Positions 1-8,601 of a stretch of 64,000 nucleotides of DNA are shown here, one piece after another (the stretch's first letter is position 1; every line of letters begins with the position of its first letter). The stretch is taken from NCBI RefSeq assembly GCF_009389585.1, contig NZ_VIYG01000007.1:208202-272201 (forward strand). The letters are read 5' to 3'. The stretch comes from Oceanobacillus sp. CFH 90083 (lineage in GTDB: Bacteria > Bacillota > Bacilli > Bacillales > Amphibacillaceae). A program made the position numbers and the translations under genes. The notes beneath the pieces are model-generated. The model was given only the letters and a program-made list of their open reading frames with translations, had not been told where the DNA came from and searched no databases.

Positions 1-70
1 ACAGAAAAAAAGTGCACTTCTTTTTTTCGAGGAGATGAGCTCGGGGCCCACGGAAAGCGGAGTGTATTTC

Positions 71-95
71 TGGGGTTGCGATTACTCACCCCATG
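71..95. repeat. Dispersed repeat, copy A (single unit)
   Basis: Contains TTGCGATTACTCACCCCAT, the reverse complement of the core (GGGNNGAGTAATCGCA) seen at four other intergenic sites in this window. It lies beyond the nrd terminator and close to the left edge. No coding potential was seen around it. A palindromic AAGTGCACTT flanked by A and T runs lies just upstream at about 10-30 and may be another terminator. Confidence 0.5.
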
Positions 96-155
96 AAAAC
101 CGTTGGAGCGGCTATCTCCAGCATTTTTTATACTTTCTTATTCTTTAAACAAAGA

Positions 156-180
156 AAAAAAGCGCGAGCTGCGCTTTTTT
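156..180 (-). terminator. Intrinsic terminator of the nrd operon
   Basis: A 10-bp stem (AAAAAAGCGC / GCGCTTTTTT) with a 5-nt loop lies immediately after the nrdF stop codon. On the minus strand it ends in a run of T, as expected for a Rho-independent terminator. Confidence 0.8.
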
Positions 181-183
181 CTT

Positions 184-1227
184 TTACAAGTCATCAAAAC
201 CATTCAAATCACTTGTTTTCGTATATTGACGTGATCTCTGTTCAAAGAAATCTGTTTTAGTTCCATCCACATTATCCACATAGGCACGAATCCATTTCAT
301 TGGATTATCCACATGTTCTGGATAAAGTTCTTCTAATCCCATCATGCGCAGCATTTTATTGGCACGGTATTTAACATATCCGTCCAGCTCTTCCATATCA
401 ATCCCATCAATGCCTGCAAGAACATAATGTGACCATTCTATTTCCAAATCAACAGACTGACGGAAATGGTCGTAAATCCACTGAATGAATTCTTTATTAT
501 TGTATTCTGGATTCTCGGCCAGTGCAGCCCGGAACAGTTCTGTAATAAAACGGCCATGCTCCAGTTCATCACGGTTAATATAGCTGATCATAGTTGATGT
601 TCCCACCATTTTATTCTGTCTGGCCAAATGATAGAAGAAAGCAAATCCAGAATAGAAAAACATTCCTTCTAATAAAGAGGTATATACTAACGTTTTAAGA
701 ATGTTTTCCATAGTTGGATTTTCTACAAACGCATTGTATTGCTCTGTCAGCAGTTCATTCCGTTTCATCAACAGTTCATCTGTTCTGCCTAATTGGAAGG
801 ATTTATTCTGTTCATTCCAAGAAACAACAGAAGACAATACATAAGAATAGCTTTCATTATGCACTGCTTCCTGCTGGGCAATAACTGCCATAATAGATTG
901 AACAGAAGGATCTGTTGCATAGAGTGAAATTAACAATGCTGTTCTTGTTTGCGGCGCATCCAATGTGGATAACAATCCAATTATCTTCAAATAAGCATCC
1001 TGCTCCTCTTTGCTTAGTGAGGCGAATTGCTTTACATCGCTGGACATGTTTATTTCATCTGCCTGCCAGTAGTTTCCGACAAGTCTTTTATACATTTTAT
1101 GCCAATGTGGATAAGCAATATCATTCCAATTTAGAATTCCACTGGATTTGCCTCCGAAAAGGCCTGTTGATTTATTTGGAAAACGCGGCTCTAATGTTTT
1201 AGCCCGTTCAAGCATAACTTTTTGCAT
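184..1227 (-). CDS. nrdF: Ribonucleoside-diphosphate reductase, class I beta (radical) subunit
   Basis: This is the small R2 subunit, which houses the dimetal centre and radical that start ribonucleotide reduction in the alpha subunit. At 347 aa it has the usual length. The ferritin-like ligand set is visible: Asp in LDAPQ, E-x2-H in QQEAVHNESY, Glu in SLLEGMFFYSGF and E-x2-H in RDELEHGRF. A tyrosine follows four residues after the first His (H-N-E-S-Y), where the radical tyrosine sits. It overlaps the flavodoxin gene upstream by 20 nt and is the last gene of the operon. The sequence is not the closest type to B. subtilis NrdF, so the subclass is uncertain. The flavodoxin partner argues for a flavin-activated (Ib-like) enzyme, and the name nrdF follows that inference. 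Confidence 0.88.
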   Translation of the reverse strand: MQKVMLERAKTLEPRFPNKSTGLFGGKSSGILNWNDIAYPHWHKMYKRLVGNYWQADEINMSSDVKQFASLSKEEQDAYLKIIGLLSTLDAPQTRTALLISLYATDPSVQSIMAVIAQQEAVHNESYSYVLSSVVSWNEQNKSFQLGRTDELLMKRNELLTEQYNAFVENPTMENILKTLVYTSLLEGMFFYSGFAFFYHLARQNKMVGTSTMISYINRDELEHGRFITELFRAALAENPEYNNKEFIQWIYDHFRQSVDLEIEWSHYVLAGIDGIDMEELDGYVKYRANKMLRMMGLEELYPEHVDNPMKWIRAYVDNVDGTKTDFFEQRSRQYTKTSDLNGFDDL

Positions 1228-1654
1228 TATCTAGCACTCCTTCTAGCCACTGTTCAATCTTACTCTCCTGTGACCCTCGTGGGGACTGTTCAATTTTAAG
1301 AACTGGATAGCTGCTCCCGTAAAATTTAGCTAATTTATCAGCAGCCCTGCAAAATAAATCATCTCCGCCAAATTGTGTGTCACCAGTTCCGAAAATAGCC
1401 ATATTTTCAGGCTTATACCCTACCTCTAAAACAAAATCCTTTACTTCATCTGGTGTAGATCCTCTCTCCCAAGTGAATGTTCCTAAAAAGATAAGATCGT
1501 AATATGCAGGGTCGTTAAGGGCATCGATCCCGATACGATGCCACTCAACAGTTATCCCTTCTCTATTGAAATAGTCTCCAATATACGCAGCGACTTCTTC
1601 TGTATTACCGCTATAACTCAAATATGCGATGAGTACCCTCAACTCTGACACCAC
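1208..1654 (-). CDS. Flavodoxin-like protein of the nrd operon (possible NrdI counterpart)
   Basis: A 148-aa single-domain flavodoxin. It has an N-terminal beta strand and phosphate-binding loop (SYSGNTEE), a middle loop GTFTWERGSTP and a GTGDTQFGG loop of the sort that holds FMN. It lies between the alpha and beta subunit genes and overlaps both. That is the place and role of NrdI, the flavoprotein that feeds oxidant to the NrdF dimanganese centre. The sequence looks more like an ordinary flavodoxin than the short NrdI proteins with their YTTxFG signature, so equivalence to NrdI is inferred from context. The start is a GTG inside the last codons of the alpha gene; a TTG four codons later is possible. 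Confidence 0.72.
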   Translation of the reverse strand: MVSELRVLIAYLSYSGNTEEVAAYIGDYFNREGITVEWHRIGIDALNDPAYYDLIFLGTFTWERGSTPDEVKDFVLEVGYKPENMAIFGTGDTQFGGDDLFCRAADKLAKFYGSSYPVLKIEQSPRGSQESKIEQWLEGVLDNAKSYA

Positions 1655-3867
1655 TCACACTCTTCGACATCATTGGAAGTGGAACGGACATAATATGTTG
1701 TCTTTAATCCTTCTCTCCATGCCTGTAAGTGTAAGTCCAGTAATACAGATGCGCGAATCGTATTTGGAACATAAAGGTTAAATGATAAGCTCTGGTCAAT
1801 ATGACGCTGACGTTTTGCGTTCTGGCTGACAGAATAACGCTGATCTACAATATACGCAGAACGACGATATACATTATACGTATTATGATCCAATGCCGGA
1901 GCTGTTACAGGTATTTTAAAGTCTTTCTTCTCTTCATGATAAAATACCTGGAAGATTGGGTCGATACTTGCTGTAGACCCGGCAATCATTGCTGTTGTAG
2001 AGTTAGGTGCAACAGCCATTAAATAGCCATTACGGATTCCATTCTCTTTCACTTCTTCTTTTAATACCGTCCACTCCGGACCGGTATAGCCCTTTTGATC
2101 GAAATAAGCTCCTGTACTCCATTTACTGCCTTCGTAAACGGGATAAGATCCTTTTTCCTTACTTAACTCCATACTGCTTTTAATCGTTAAATAAGCAACT
2201 TTTTCATAAAGCTCATCAGCATATTGCACCGCCTCTTCTGTCTCCCAGCTGATGCCTTTTAATGCTAAAAGATGATGCCATCCAAATGTTCCGAGTCCAA
2301 TTGCACGATATTTTTGGTTTGTCAGAGATGCTTGCATGATTGGCAATGTGTTAATGTCAATCACGTTATCCAGCATTCTGACCTGAATTGGGATAAGGCG
2401 TTCTAATACATCATTCGGAACAGCTCTGCCAAGATTAATCGAGCTTAAATTACAAACCACATAATCTCCGGCCTGATATTTTCTAACAATGGTATTTTCA
2501 CTTTCTAAAAACTCTTCCACAAAAGCAGTTGGCGACTGATTTTGTGTGATTTCAGTACATAAGTTAGAGCAATAGATAATACCTTCATGTGAATTTGCAT
2601 TTTGACGGTTTACTTCATCACGATAGAACATGAATGGTGTTCCAGATTCCAATTGTGAACGCATCAGACGCTTCATAATTTCAATTGCCGGGACTGTTTC
2701 TTTTGTTAAGTCTTCGTTGGCTACACACTCTTCATATTTCTGACGCCATGTCCCATTACCTTTTTCTTCATCATAAAAATCCTCTAACGAATAGCCCATT
2801 ACCTGACGCACTTCATGCGGATCGAATAAATACCAGTCCCCGCGATTTTCAACCTGCTCCATAAAGTAATCAGGTAAACATACACCCGTAAAGATATCAT
2901 GCGCACGCATGCGGTCATCCCCATTATTAAGCTTTAAATCCAGGAATGATTCAATATCACGATGCCATACATCTAAATAGATTGCGATCGCACCTTTACG
3001 AGTACCAAGCTGATCCACACTGACCGCTGTATTATTTAATTGCTTAATCCATGGGACAACCCCGCTGGACATCCCTTTAAATCCTTTAATAGAGCTTCCT
3101 CTGGCACGGATCTTGCCCATATAAACACCGATTCCGCCGCCATTTTTAGACAATTTGGCAATATCGGTATTACTATCATAAATTGCCTGCAGGCTGTCAT
3201 CCACCGTATCGATAAAGCAGCTGGAAAGCTGGCCATGTGTTTTCCCGGCATTGGTCAATGTCGGTGTTGCCACAGTCATATATAAATTACTTAAAGCCCA
3301 ATATGCTTCTTGAATATATTCCACTCGTTTGTTTTTTGGTTCATCCTGCATTAAGTGCATGGCAATAATTAACCAGCGTTCCTGAGGAAGCTCAAATACA
3401 CGCTTCTGATGATCTGTTGCTAAATAACGCGTTGCAACTGTATAAATACCTAAATAATTAAATAATAAGTCTCTTTCCGGTACAATCAGGCTGCCAATTT
3501 GGTTAATTTCTTCTTTCGTATACTTTTCCAAAAAGGATGGTGTATAGATTCCTTCATCTGTCAGTGCTTTAATTAAATAATAAAAAGAGCCATATTTTTC
3601 ACTTTCGTCGTAGCCGCGATTTGCCGCAGCTTCTTTATATAAATTCTCCACGTAAACCCGTGCAGCTGCATACGTCCAATCTGGATTTGCCTCATCTATA
3701 TTTTCCAGAGCTGTCTGAATAATAGTGTCATTCACCTTTTTGCTGGAAATAACACCCTGTGTCTGCTTCTCTGCTTTTTGAAACCAAGCATCAGCATCTA
3801 CTTTCAAGCCTTTGGATGCATTATTAATTTTCTCTTGAATAGATGTCGGATTAATAATAATGGTCAT
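1639..3867 (-). CDS. nrdE: Ribonucleoside-diphosphate reductase, class I alpha (catalytic) subunit
   Basis: The 742-aa large subunit, which reduces NDPs to dNDPs. Visible active-site elements are the first redox cysteine in QLSSCFID, the N-x-C-x-E motif as NLCTE, the second redox cysteine in VVCNLSS and a C-terminal CEWCQS cysteine pair that re-reduces the active site. The N terminus (about residues 1-90) lacks a recognisable full ATP-cone, so dATP overall inhibition may be absent; this is a reading by eye. The gene order alpha-flavodoxin-beta differs from the nrdI-E-F order of B. subtilis. Upstream lie three NrdR-box-like sites (4031-4186). A conventional ATG follows a purine-rich ribosome site. 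nrdA would be an equally fair name if the enzyme proves to be class Ia-like. Confidence 0.9.
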   Translation of the reverse strand: MTIIINPTSIQEKINNASKGLKVDADAWFQKAEKQTQGVISSKKVNDTIIQTALENIDEANPDWTYAAARVYVENLYKEAAANRGYDESEKYGSFYYLIKALTDEGIYTPSFLEKYTKEEINQIGSLIVPERDLLFNYLGIYTVATRYLATDHQKRVFELPQERWLIIAMHLMQDEPKNKRVEYIQEAYWALSNLYMTVATPTLTNAGKTHGQLSSCFIDTVDDSLQAIYDSNTDIAKLSKNGGGIGVYMGKIRARGSSIKGFKGMSSGVVPWIKQLNNTAVSVDQLGTRKGAIAIYLDVWHRDIESFLDLKLNNGDDRMRAHDIFTGVCLPDYFMEQVENRGDWYLFDPHEVRQVMGYSLEDFYDEEKGNGTWRQKYEECVANEDLTKETVPAIEIMKRLMRSQLESGTPFMFYRDEVNRQNANSHEGIIYCSNLCTEITQNQSPTAFVEEFLESENTIVRKYQAGDYVVCNLSSINLGRAVPNDVLERLIPIQVRMLDNVIDINTLPIMQASLTNQKYRAIGLGTFGWHHLLALKGISWETEEAVQYADELYEKVAYLTIKSSMELSKEKGSYPVYEGSKWSTGAYFDQKGYTGPEWTVLKEEVKENGIRNGYLMAVAPNSTTAMIAGSTASIDPIFQVFYHEEKKDFKIPVTAPALDHNTYNVYRRSAYIVDQRYSVSQNAKRQRHIDQSLSFNLYVPNTIRASVLLDLHLQAWREGLKTTYYVRSTSNDVEECEWCQS

Positions 3868-4030
3868 TTTTAAGCCTCCTGTAATAAATATATCTATAAC
3901 TTCATAAGATCAATCATTTATAAATAGTTAATATAAATACCTGTATTCACATGGTTTTATTGCTCATTTCCCAAAAATAATAAGCGTCCTGCAAGGCAAA
4001 CCGGCTGAATTATATTAAAATCTACTCTCC

Positions 4031-4046
4031 ATACTATATGTAGTAG
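4031..4046. promoter_or_regulatory. NrdR-box-like site 1
   Basis: ATACTATATGTAGTAG is close to the NrdR consensus (ACACWATATATWGTGT), with a near-palindromic centre. It lies about 165 bp upstream of nrdE. NrdR is the zinc/ATP-cone repressor of RNR operons; binding is inferred from the motif only. Confidence 0.5.
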
Positions 4047-4138
4047 ATTACTCCATTTCATATACAATCAGTTGGTGGAACACACCAGATTCATACTGGG
4101 TTTCACCATTTCAGCGATTATGATATTACCTCGGTAAG

Positions 4139-4186
4139 ACACCATATGTAGTATTACAAGTTTTCACTTTCGCCCATATCTTGTAT
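4139..4186. promoter_or_regulatory. Tandem NrdR-box-like sites 2 and 3
   Basis: ACACCATATGTAGTAT (4139-4154) and CGCCCATATCTTGTAT (4171-4186) share the CCATAT-N-T-GTAT core and are 32 bp apart, close to three helical turns, as is usual for paired NrdR boxes. They lie upstream of the nrd operon. The rest of the 3868-4660 stretch holds no gene that I can support. Confidence 0.55.
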
Positions 4187-4665
4187 TAAACACTATCATA
4201 GATTATTCAACTACGCAAGATTTTAAATTCAAGATAGTCTGTTTTAACTATATCCAGGCCGAATGAAAAAATGGGGTTATTTTCACACATTTAACTTTAT
4301 CGTACGTGTCCAAAATTGCATCAACAAGACTTTCACGTGCTGTGGGGACTTCAGTGTTGCTCACACGACGTAGATGTTTTTAATAAAGATTCATTCACTG
4401 CTTAGTATTTCGGCACTTTTTAAACATCTTACTTATTGTTGTTGAAATAAAGATTGCATCTTCCAATACCTGCTCCAAAATGCAATATGCTGACTGCAGC
4501 GATTAATACTATGGAACAAACTTGCATAGAAGGAAGATTCCATCATTCAGGTTAACTATATTTTAAGAAAGAAAAATTTCATTCTGTTTTTTTCAACTCA
4601 AGTTCTCATTATAGCTTAATTTAATAGAAATAAAAGTATTTAGAAACGATTTTTAATAGCTTTTT

Positions 4666-4742
4666 TTATCCACAATTATCCTTGTGGATATTGCGTGGAT
4701 AATTAAAAAGTTATTCAATACATTTCCACAGAATTATCCCCA
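4666..4742. promoter_or_regulatory. DnaA-box cluster
   Basis: Five 9-mers resembling the DnaA box TTATCCACA occur in 77 bp. There is a perfect one at 4666-4674, ATATCCACA (reverse, 4683-4691), TTATCCACG (reverse, 4694-4702), ATTTCCACA (4722-4730) and TTATCCCCA (4734-4742). The first two form an 8-bp inverted repeat with an 8-nt gap. The cluster lies between the nrd promoter region and the par-like genes. DnaA binding is an inference from the match. Confidence 0.6.
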
Positions 4743-4776
4743 AATACATTAATACAAACTCCCATAATTTCATCAT

Positions 4777-4822
4777 AAAAGAAAAGCAGCTCCAATGAAA
4801 CGCTTGGAGCTGCTTTTCTTTT
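4777..4822 (-). terminator. Terminator of the parMR-like operon
   Basis: A perfect 18-bp stem (AAAAGAAAAGCAGCTCCA and its complement) with a 10-nt loop directly follows the stop codon of the ParR-like gene. On the minus strand the 3' arm ends in TTTTCTTTT. It may also act in the opposite direction. Confidence 0.85.
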
Positions 4823-4823
4823 A

Positions 4824-5348
4824 TTATTTATTCATACTTGAGAAGAAATCACCTAGTGGATCAAGCTCTTCCTCGTCTTCATCATCTTCGGCGGAACCAT
4901 GAATGTTCAGTTCATCTGCATTTAAATCATCCATATTCCAATTATCTTGAGAGGCTTCCTGCTCTTGCTTTAAGGCATAGCTGTTCGGTTCTTCCATGTC
5001 TTTGAATATATTAGCTGTACTGTTATTCATGGAAGTTAAAAGTGCGGTTGCACGCATTGGATCAGTTAATAATTGATATAAAATCGTTCCAATCAGGGCT
5101 TCAGAGTGCTCATGCTTCAACCAGCTCTTTTGTTCCTTTGTAAGTGGCCTGGGCAAAGGGATTGTAACAGTTTCCCTTTCTTTCACACTCATATCATTGA
5201 CACCTTTTAACACGAAACTTGCAATTTTACTTGAAAAGTTCCTCCGTTCGGTATCCTTCAATTGCTGCAGCTGTCTCATTAAGTATTCAGGAGTATCTGA
5301 AGGAATTCGAAATGTAATTGTTTGTCCTCTTTCGATATTCTTTCCCAT
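4824..5348 (-). CDS. Putative ParR-like DNA-binding adaptor
   Basis: A 174-aa protein encoded 9 nt downstream of the actin-like gene, in the same transcript. About residues 8-50 (GQTITFRIPSDTPEYLMRQL and on) read like a beta strand plus helices of a ribbon-helix-helix domain. The second half is low-complexity and acidic, with a DDEDEEELD stretch and a hydrophobic tail DPLGDFFSSMNK. A basic DNA-binding N terminus followed by an acidic actin-contacting C terminus is typical of ParR partners of ParM filaments. I do not recognise the sequence itself, so the name rests on gene pairing and layout. If correct, it would bind a centromere-like site and recruit filament ends. Confidence 0.6.
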   Translation of the reverse strand: MGKNIERGQTITFRIPSDTPEYLMRQLQQLKDTERRNFSSKIASFVLKGVNDMSVKERETVTIPLPRPLTKEQKSWLKHEHSEALIGTILYQLLTDPMRATALLTSMNNSTANIFKDMEEPNSYALKQEQEASQDNWNMDDLNADELNIHGSAEDDEDEEELDPLGDFFSSMNK

Positions 5349-5357
5349 AGGATCACC

Positions 5358-6533
5358 TTACTTTGCTTTCGTAGTCTTCTCTTCCTTCTTCTCAGCCTTT
5401 TCATTCTTCTGTACAAAATCAGTAATCAATTTATAATATGCATTGGCCATCATCCAGATGCTTTCACTCTCATCCTCAAAGAATTCAATATTGTAGCCGT
5501 CTAATTTATTGTTTAGAGCTTTGATATAATCCTTCAGAACTGCAGAACCCCCGCCGACAAAATAGCAAATTTCTGTCTGTGAATTTCTGCTCCACACATT
5601 TCGCAAGTAGCGGTATTCTTTCTTGGCGAGCTCTAATAGAATATGATCTGTTATATCATGGACATTGGTACGGCTTCCTTTTACCATAATGTGATTACGG
5701 TCATTTTTTCTTGTGATAATATCCACGACATCTCTTCTGCTGTCCAGCTCTACGCCATGCTTTGATCTTATTTCCTCACGAATTTGTTCCAATGATTCGG
5801 AAACACCGATATTAAATCCCTGTGCCTTATCGTCATCCACATTTCTATTGCGGATAACAGCAATATCTGTGGATAATCCGCCAATATCCTGAATTAAAAT
5901 TTGTTTGTCAATTAATTCCTTGTTGATAACTTTTAAGTCATTATCCATAATTAAATTGACGTAAGCGGCAAATCCTTCCGGGTATATTTTTACCTCATCA
6001 AATTTTATATTTACTTTCTTACCCTGGTGTTTTGGTGTAACTAAAAATTCTACCTGATGTACAGATCCTAATAACCTGGAACGATAGCCTACATCTTTTC
6101 CTTCTTTTACTTCTCTGAGCGGTAATCCGGTTCCTAATGTATAAAGCGCATCATAAACGCCGTTCTTCTCTTTGAATGCGTCACTCGATACAGTATCTAA
6201 TGCTAAAGCAGCGAATAACATCACTAATGTCTGGTCCTCTTCTGATTTACTGCTTCCCGGATCCAGTTCCTGGGAGTTTGTTGTTTTTGTGGCCAGATTT
6301 CCTACTCTATATATAATGTTATTTTCAGATAGGGCAGGGGAGTGGATACGGATATGGATATTATCCAGCACTTCCTTGGTATCTAACTCCTCAATTCCAA
6401 TTACAGGTCTATCCTCTAAATCCGGTGCTACTACATTAGGTATGTAGTATTCATTTTCTAATTTACCAAAATTACCTTTTAAGGCATCATTTCCAACATC
6501 AATTGCTGCAATTCTCGACTTTGTCATTTTCAT
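5358..6533 (-). CDS. ParM/StbA-like actin-family ATPase
   Basis: A 391-aa member of the prokaryotic actin-like group. The phosphate-1 loop is IAAIDVGNDALKGNFGK near the N terminus, the phosphate-2 loop is IQDIGGLSTDIAVI at about 215-230 and the adenosine loop is YFVGGGSAVLKDYI at about 320-335. Such proteins polymerise with ATP and push apart plasmid copies with ParR and a parC site. The C terminus is a short lysine-rich tail. The pair is on a chromosome-like stretch, so it may be a captured plasmid partition module or a chromosomal relative with another task. It is transcribed away from a 23-bp inverted repeat at 6759-6815. The start ATG is preceded by GAAAGGAGT. Confidence 0.82.
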   Translation of the reverse strand: MKMTKSRIAAIDVGNDALKGNFGKLENEYYIPNVVAPDLEDRPVIGIEELDTKEVLDNIHIRIHSPALSENNIIYRVGNLATKTTNSQELDPGSSKSEEDQTLVMLFAALALDTVSSDAFKEKNGVYDALYTLGTGLPLREVKEGKDVGYRSRLLGSVHQVEFLVTPKHQGKKVNIKFDEVKIYPEGFAAYVNLIMDNDLKVINKELIDKQILIQDIGGLSTDIAVIRNRNVDDDKAQGFNIGVSESLEQIREEIRSKHGVELDSRRDVVDIITRKNDRNHIMVKGSRTNVHDITDHILLELAKKEYRYLRNVWSRNSQTEICYFVGGGSAVLKDYIKALNNKLDGYNIEFFEDESESIWMMANAYYKLITDFVQKNEKAEKKEEKTTKAK

Positions 6534-6758
6534 ACTCCTTTCGAAATCAAGATCTTATCATGTGTCACCTAAAAGTACAGGACACGAATATGAACATTCT
6601 ATCAAACTATCTCTAACAGAATGCATATATTATAAAAAAATCTATGTTTCTAGAATAAACGTATTTACTTATTTTCTCAAGTCTTTCAACAAAATGTTTA
6701 CATGTTTGTTTTTTTGTATACTTTAAAAAACACTAATTTAACAGTGTTTATACGTATT

Positions 6759-6815
6759 TGTACACAAGAAAACAATTATGTGTTTATTGTAAACATAATT
6801 GTTTTCTTGTGTACA
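6759..6815. repeat. 23-bp perfect inverted repeat upstream of the actin-like gene
   Basis: Arms 6759-6781 and 6793-6815 (outer end TGTACACAAGAAAACAATTA) are perfect complements around an 11-nt loop. A smaller repeat, AAACACT / AGTGTTT, lies at 6728-6749. No T run follows on either strand that would make a conventional terminator. It is 226 bp upstream of the actin-like gene start, where parC-like sites or operators are found. The remainder of 6816-7200 shows no supported gene. Confidence 0.85.
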
Positions 6816-7239
6816 TAACAGGTATTTTCTTTTTCCGACATATTATTACAACTCCCTATTTCACCCAAAAAAGACACAGAATGATGAAATATACCTTTAT
6901 ATTTCTGGAAACTACATTTATACATAATTTGTATAGAATAAATATTTGTTAAATACCACAGCTTCCTTTAGACTATGATTGAAATATATATCTTACTAAC
7001 TTATAATTTGTTAATTTTTGGTTTCAATACCTATGCCAGATCCATAAAACTTCTGTACTTATAAAGTTAAAATGTATATACTTTCTGCTAAAAGGCTGTG
7101 ACTGCTAAACTAAAATAGACAGTTCAGCTATATTTTACTTGCCAGACATTAGGTCTAATGAATCAGGTTCTTCTCACTCAAACTTATAGAAGATGGCAAG
7201 CTCTAGTTATTGTTTCTCAAAATGGGGAGGTTCTTATTT

Positions 7240-8484
7240 ATGGTCCGGGTATACCTGCGTTTAGTTATCCTATTAATTTTTACCGCAGCTGCTGTGTTAG
7301 CAATTAAATATGGGACATTACTTGTTGATGTAAACACTTATATCATGATTTTTTCACTATACTTACTCTTTTCTATCCTGTTTATACACTTACGAACACT
7401 TGTCAGAACGGGAACAATGAATATTGATTATAGTATTTCTTATAGTTTCTCCTTTGTTTTACTGACAGGACCATTGGGTTTATTTCTTATTGAAATAGTC
7501 AGTCGATTTTATGTTTTCTTCCATCGGAAAATGACTGGGACGGCAGACGAAGACGAGCTATTACATACTTTTTATAACATTGGCAGCCCTACCCTCTACA
7601 ATTCTATCGGATTCTTTTGTTTTCAATTTATATATCCTATGATTGCAGAGCTGCCTTTCGCTCTCTGGTTACTCATTTTCTTCCTGATTATTTTTATGGA
7701 TGCTATTTCATCCTGCTTTTTGCTATTCATCATGCTCATCACTAAAAATATAAATTCAAAGCAGGAAGCCATTGAATTTATAACTGGAAGAAGTATTCTT
7801 GATCTACTAAAAACAGCTTTAACAAACGGCTTACTTTTCATTTTTATCTCTATGGGTCAATGGGAAGCAGTTATCGCTATCTTTCTATTGAGCTATATCG
7901 TTGGACGTGCAGGTTTATTTCACACAAGGCTCTTATTGCAAAAGCAAGAGAGTGAACGCTTTAAAAAAATGGCCTATACAGATTTTTTAACAAATATTAA
8001 TAATAGGACCTATATGAATAAGGTAATGCAGGAGTTAAATCAGAATAGGGAAGATATTGCATTAATCATTGGCGATATTGATTCTTTTAAATCGATCAAT
8101 GATACATTTAATCATGTTATCGGTGATCATGTGATTAAACAATTTGCCCAGCTCCTGCAGGAAAATATAGATTCAAGTGATTACGTATTCCGCACTGGCG
8201 GAGAGGAATTTACTATGATTCTGAGAAACAAAGCCTATGAAGAATGTCAACATTTTATGGATAACTTAAGAGATACTATCCTGGATAATCCTGTCCAAAC
8301 GGAATTTCGTTCTAAAGCAGTTAGTATCCCCTACACCGTTTCATTTGGAATGTACTATATTCATCACAATAATCAAATAGACCTTAAAGGTGCTTATTTA
8401 AAAGCTGATGAATTGCTGCTGCAGGCGAAACATGACGGAAAGAATAAAATCATCTCATTCAATAGCAGTCTGGATAACCAGTAA
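7240..8484 (+). CDS. Membrane-bound GGDEF protein, probable diguanylate cyclase
   Basis: A 414-aa protein with about six hydrophobic membrane segments in the first 240 residues, then a GGDEF domain. The domain shows the metal Asp in IIGDIDSFKSIND and an intact GGEEF active loop, so cyclic-di-GMP synthesis is expected. The residue pattern before GGEEF (NIDSSDYVFRT) lacks the Arg of the RxxD inhibitory site, so product feedback at that site is unlikely. The membrane part is not a family I recognise by name and probably senses a signal. I chose ATG 7240 because GGGGAGG at 7224-7230 is well spaced before it; an in-frame TTG at 7210 has no ribosome site. It is monocistronic and followed by a strong terminator. 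Confidence 0.85.
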   Translation: MVRVYLRLVILLIFTAAAVLAIKYGTLLVDVNTYIMIFSLYLLFSILFIHLRTLVRTGTMNIDYSISYSFSFVLLTGPLGLFLIEIVSRFYVFFHRKMTGTADEDELLHTFYNIGSPTLYNSIGFFCFQFIYPMIAELPFALWLLIFFLIIFMDAISSCFLLFIMLITKNINSKQEAIEFITGRSILDLLKTALTNGLLFIFISMGQWEAVIAIFLLSYIVGRAGLFHTRLLLQKQESERFKKMAYTDFLTNINNRTYMNKVMQELNQNREDIALIIGDIDSFKSINDTFNHVIGDHVIKQFAQLLQENIDSSDYVFRTGGEEFTMILRNKAYEECQHFMDNLRDTILDNPVQTEFRSKAVSIPYTVSFGMYYIHHNNQIDLKGAYLKADELLLQAKHDGKNKIISFNSSLDNQ

Positions 8485-8515
8485 AGCATCGCTATTTATA
8501 TACGGTGCATACTAA

Positions 8516-8558
8516 AAAACTACGAATTCATTAAAATCATCTATGAATTCGTAGTTTT
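8516..8558. terminator. Bidirectional terminator
   Basis: A perfect 16-bp inverted repeat (AAAACTACGAATTCAT and its complement) with an 11-nt loop lies between two convergent genes, with A and T runs on both sides. Confidence 0.88.
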
Positions 8559-8601
8559 CTTTTTATATTCCACTATCAAAATGAAGCTTTAGAATTCCAT
8601 C

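Noticed and set aside
4261-4470. Possible riboswitch in the nrd leader
   Set aside because: I looked for cobalamin and other known aptamer cores and found none; only the NrdR-type sites are supported.
6758-6952. 64-codon plus-strand frame beginning within the long inverted repeat
   Set aside because: No ribosome site, start lies inside the repeat, and composition follows random AT-rich DNA.
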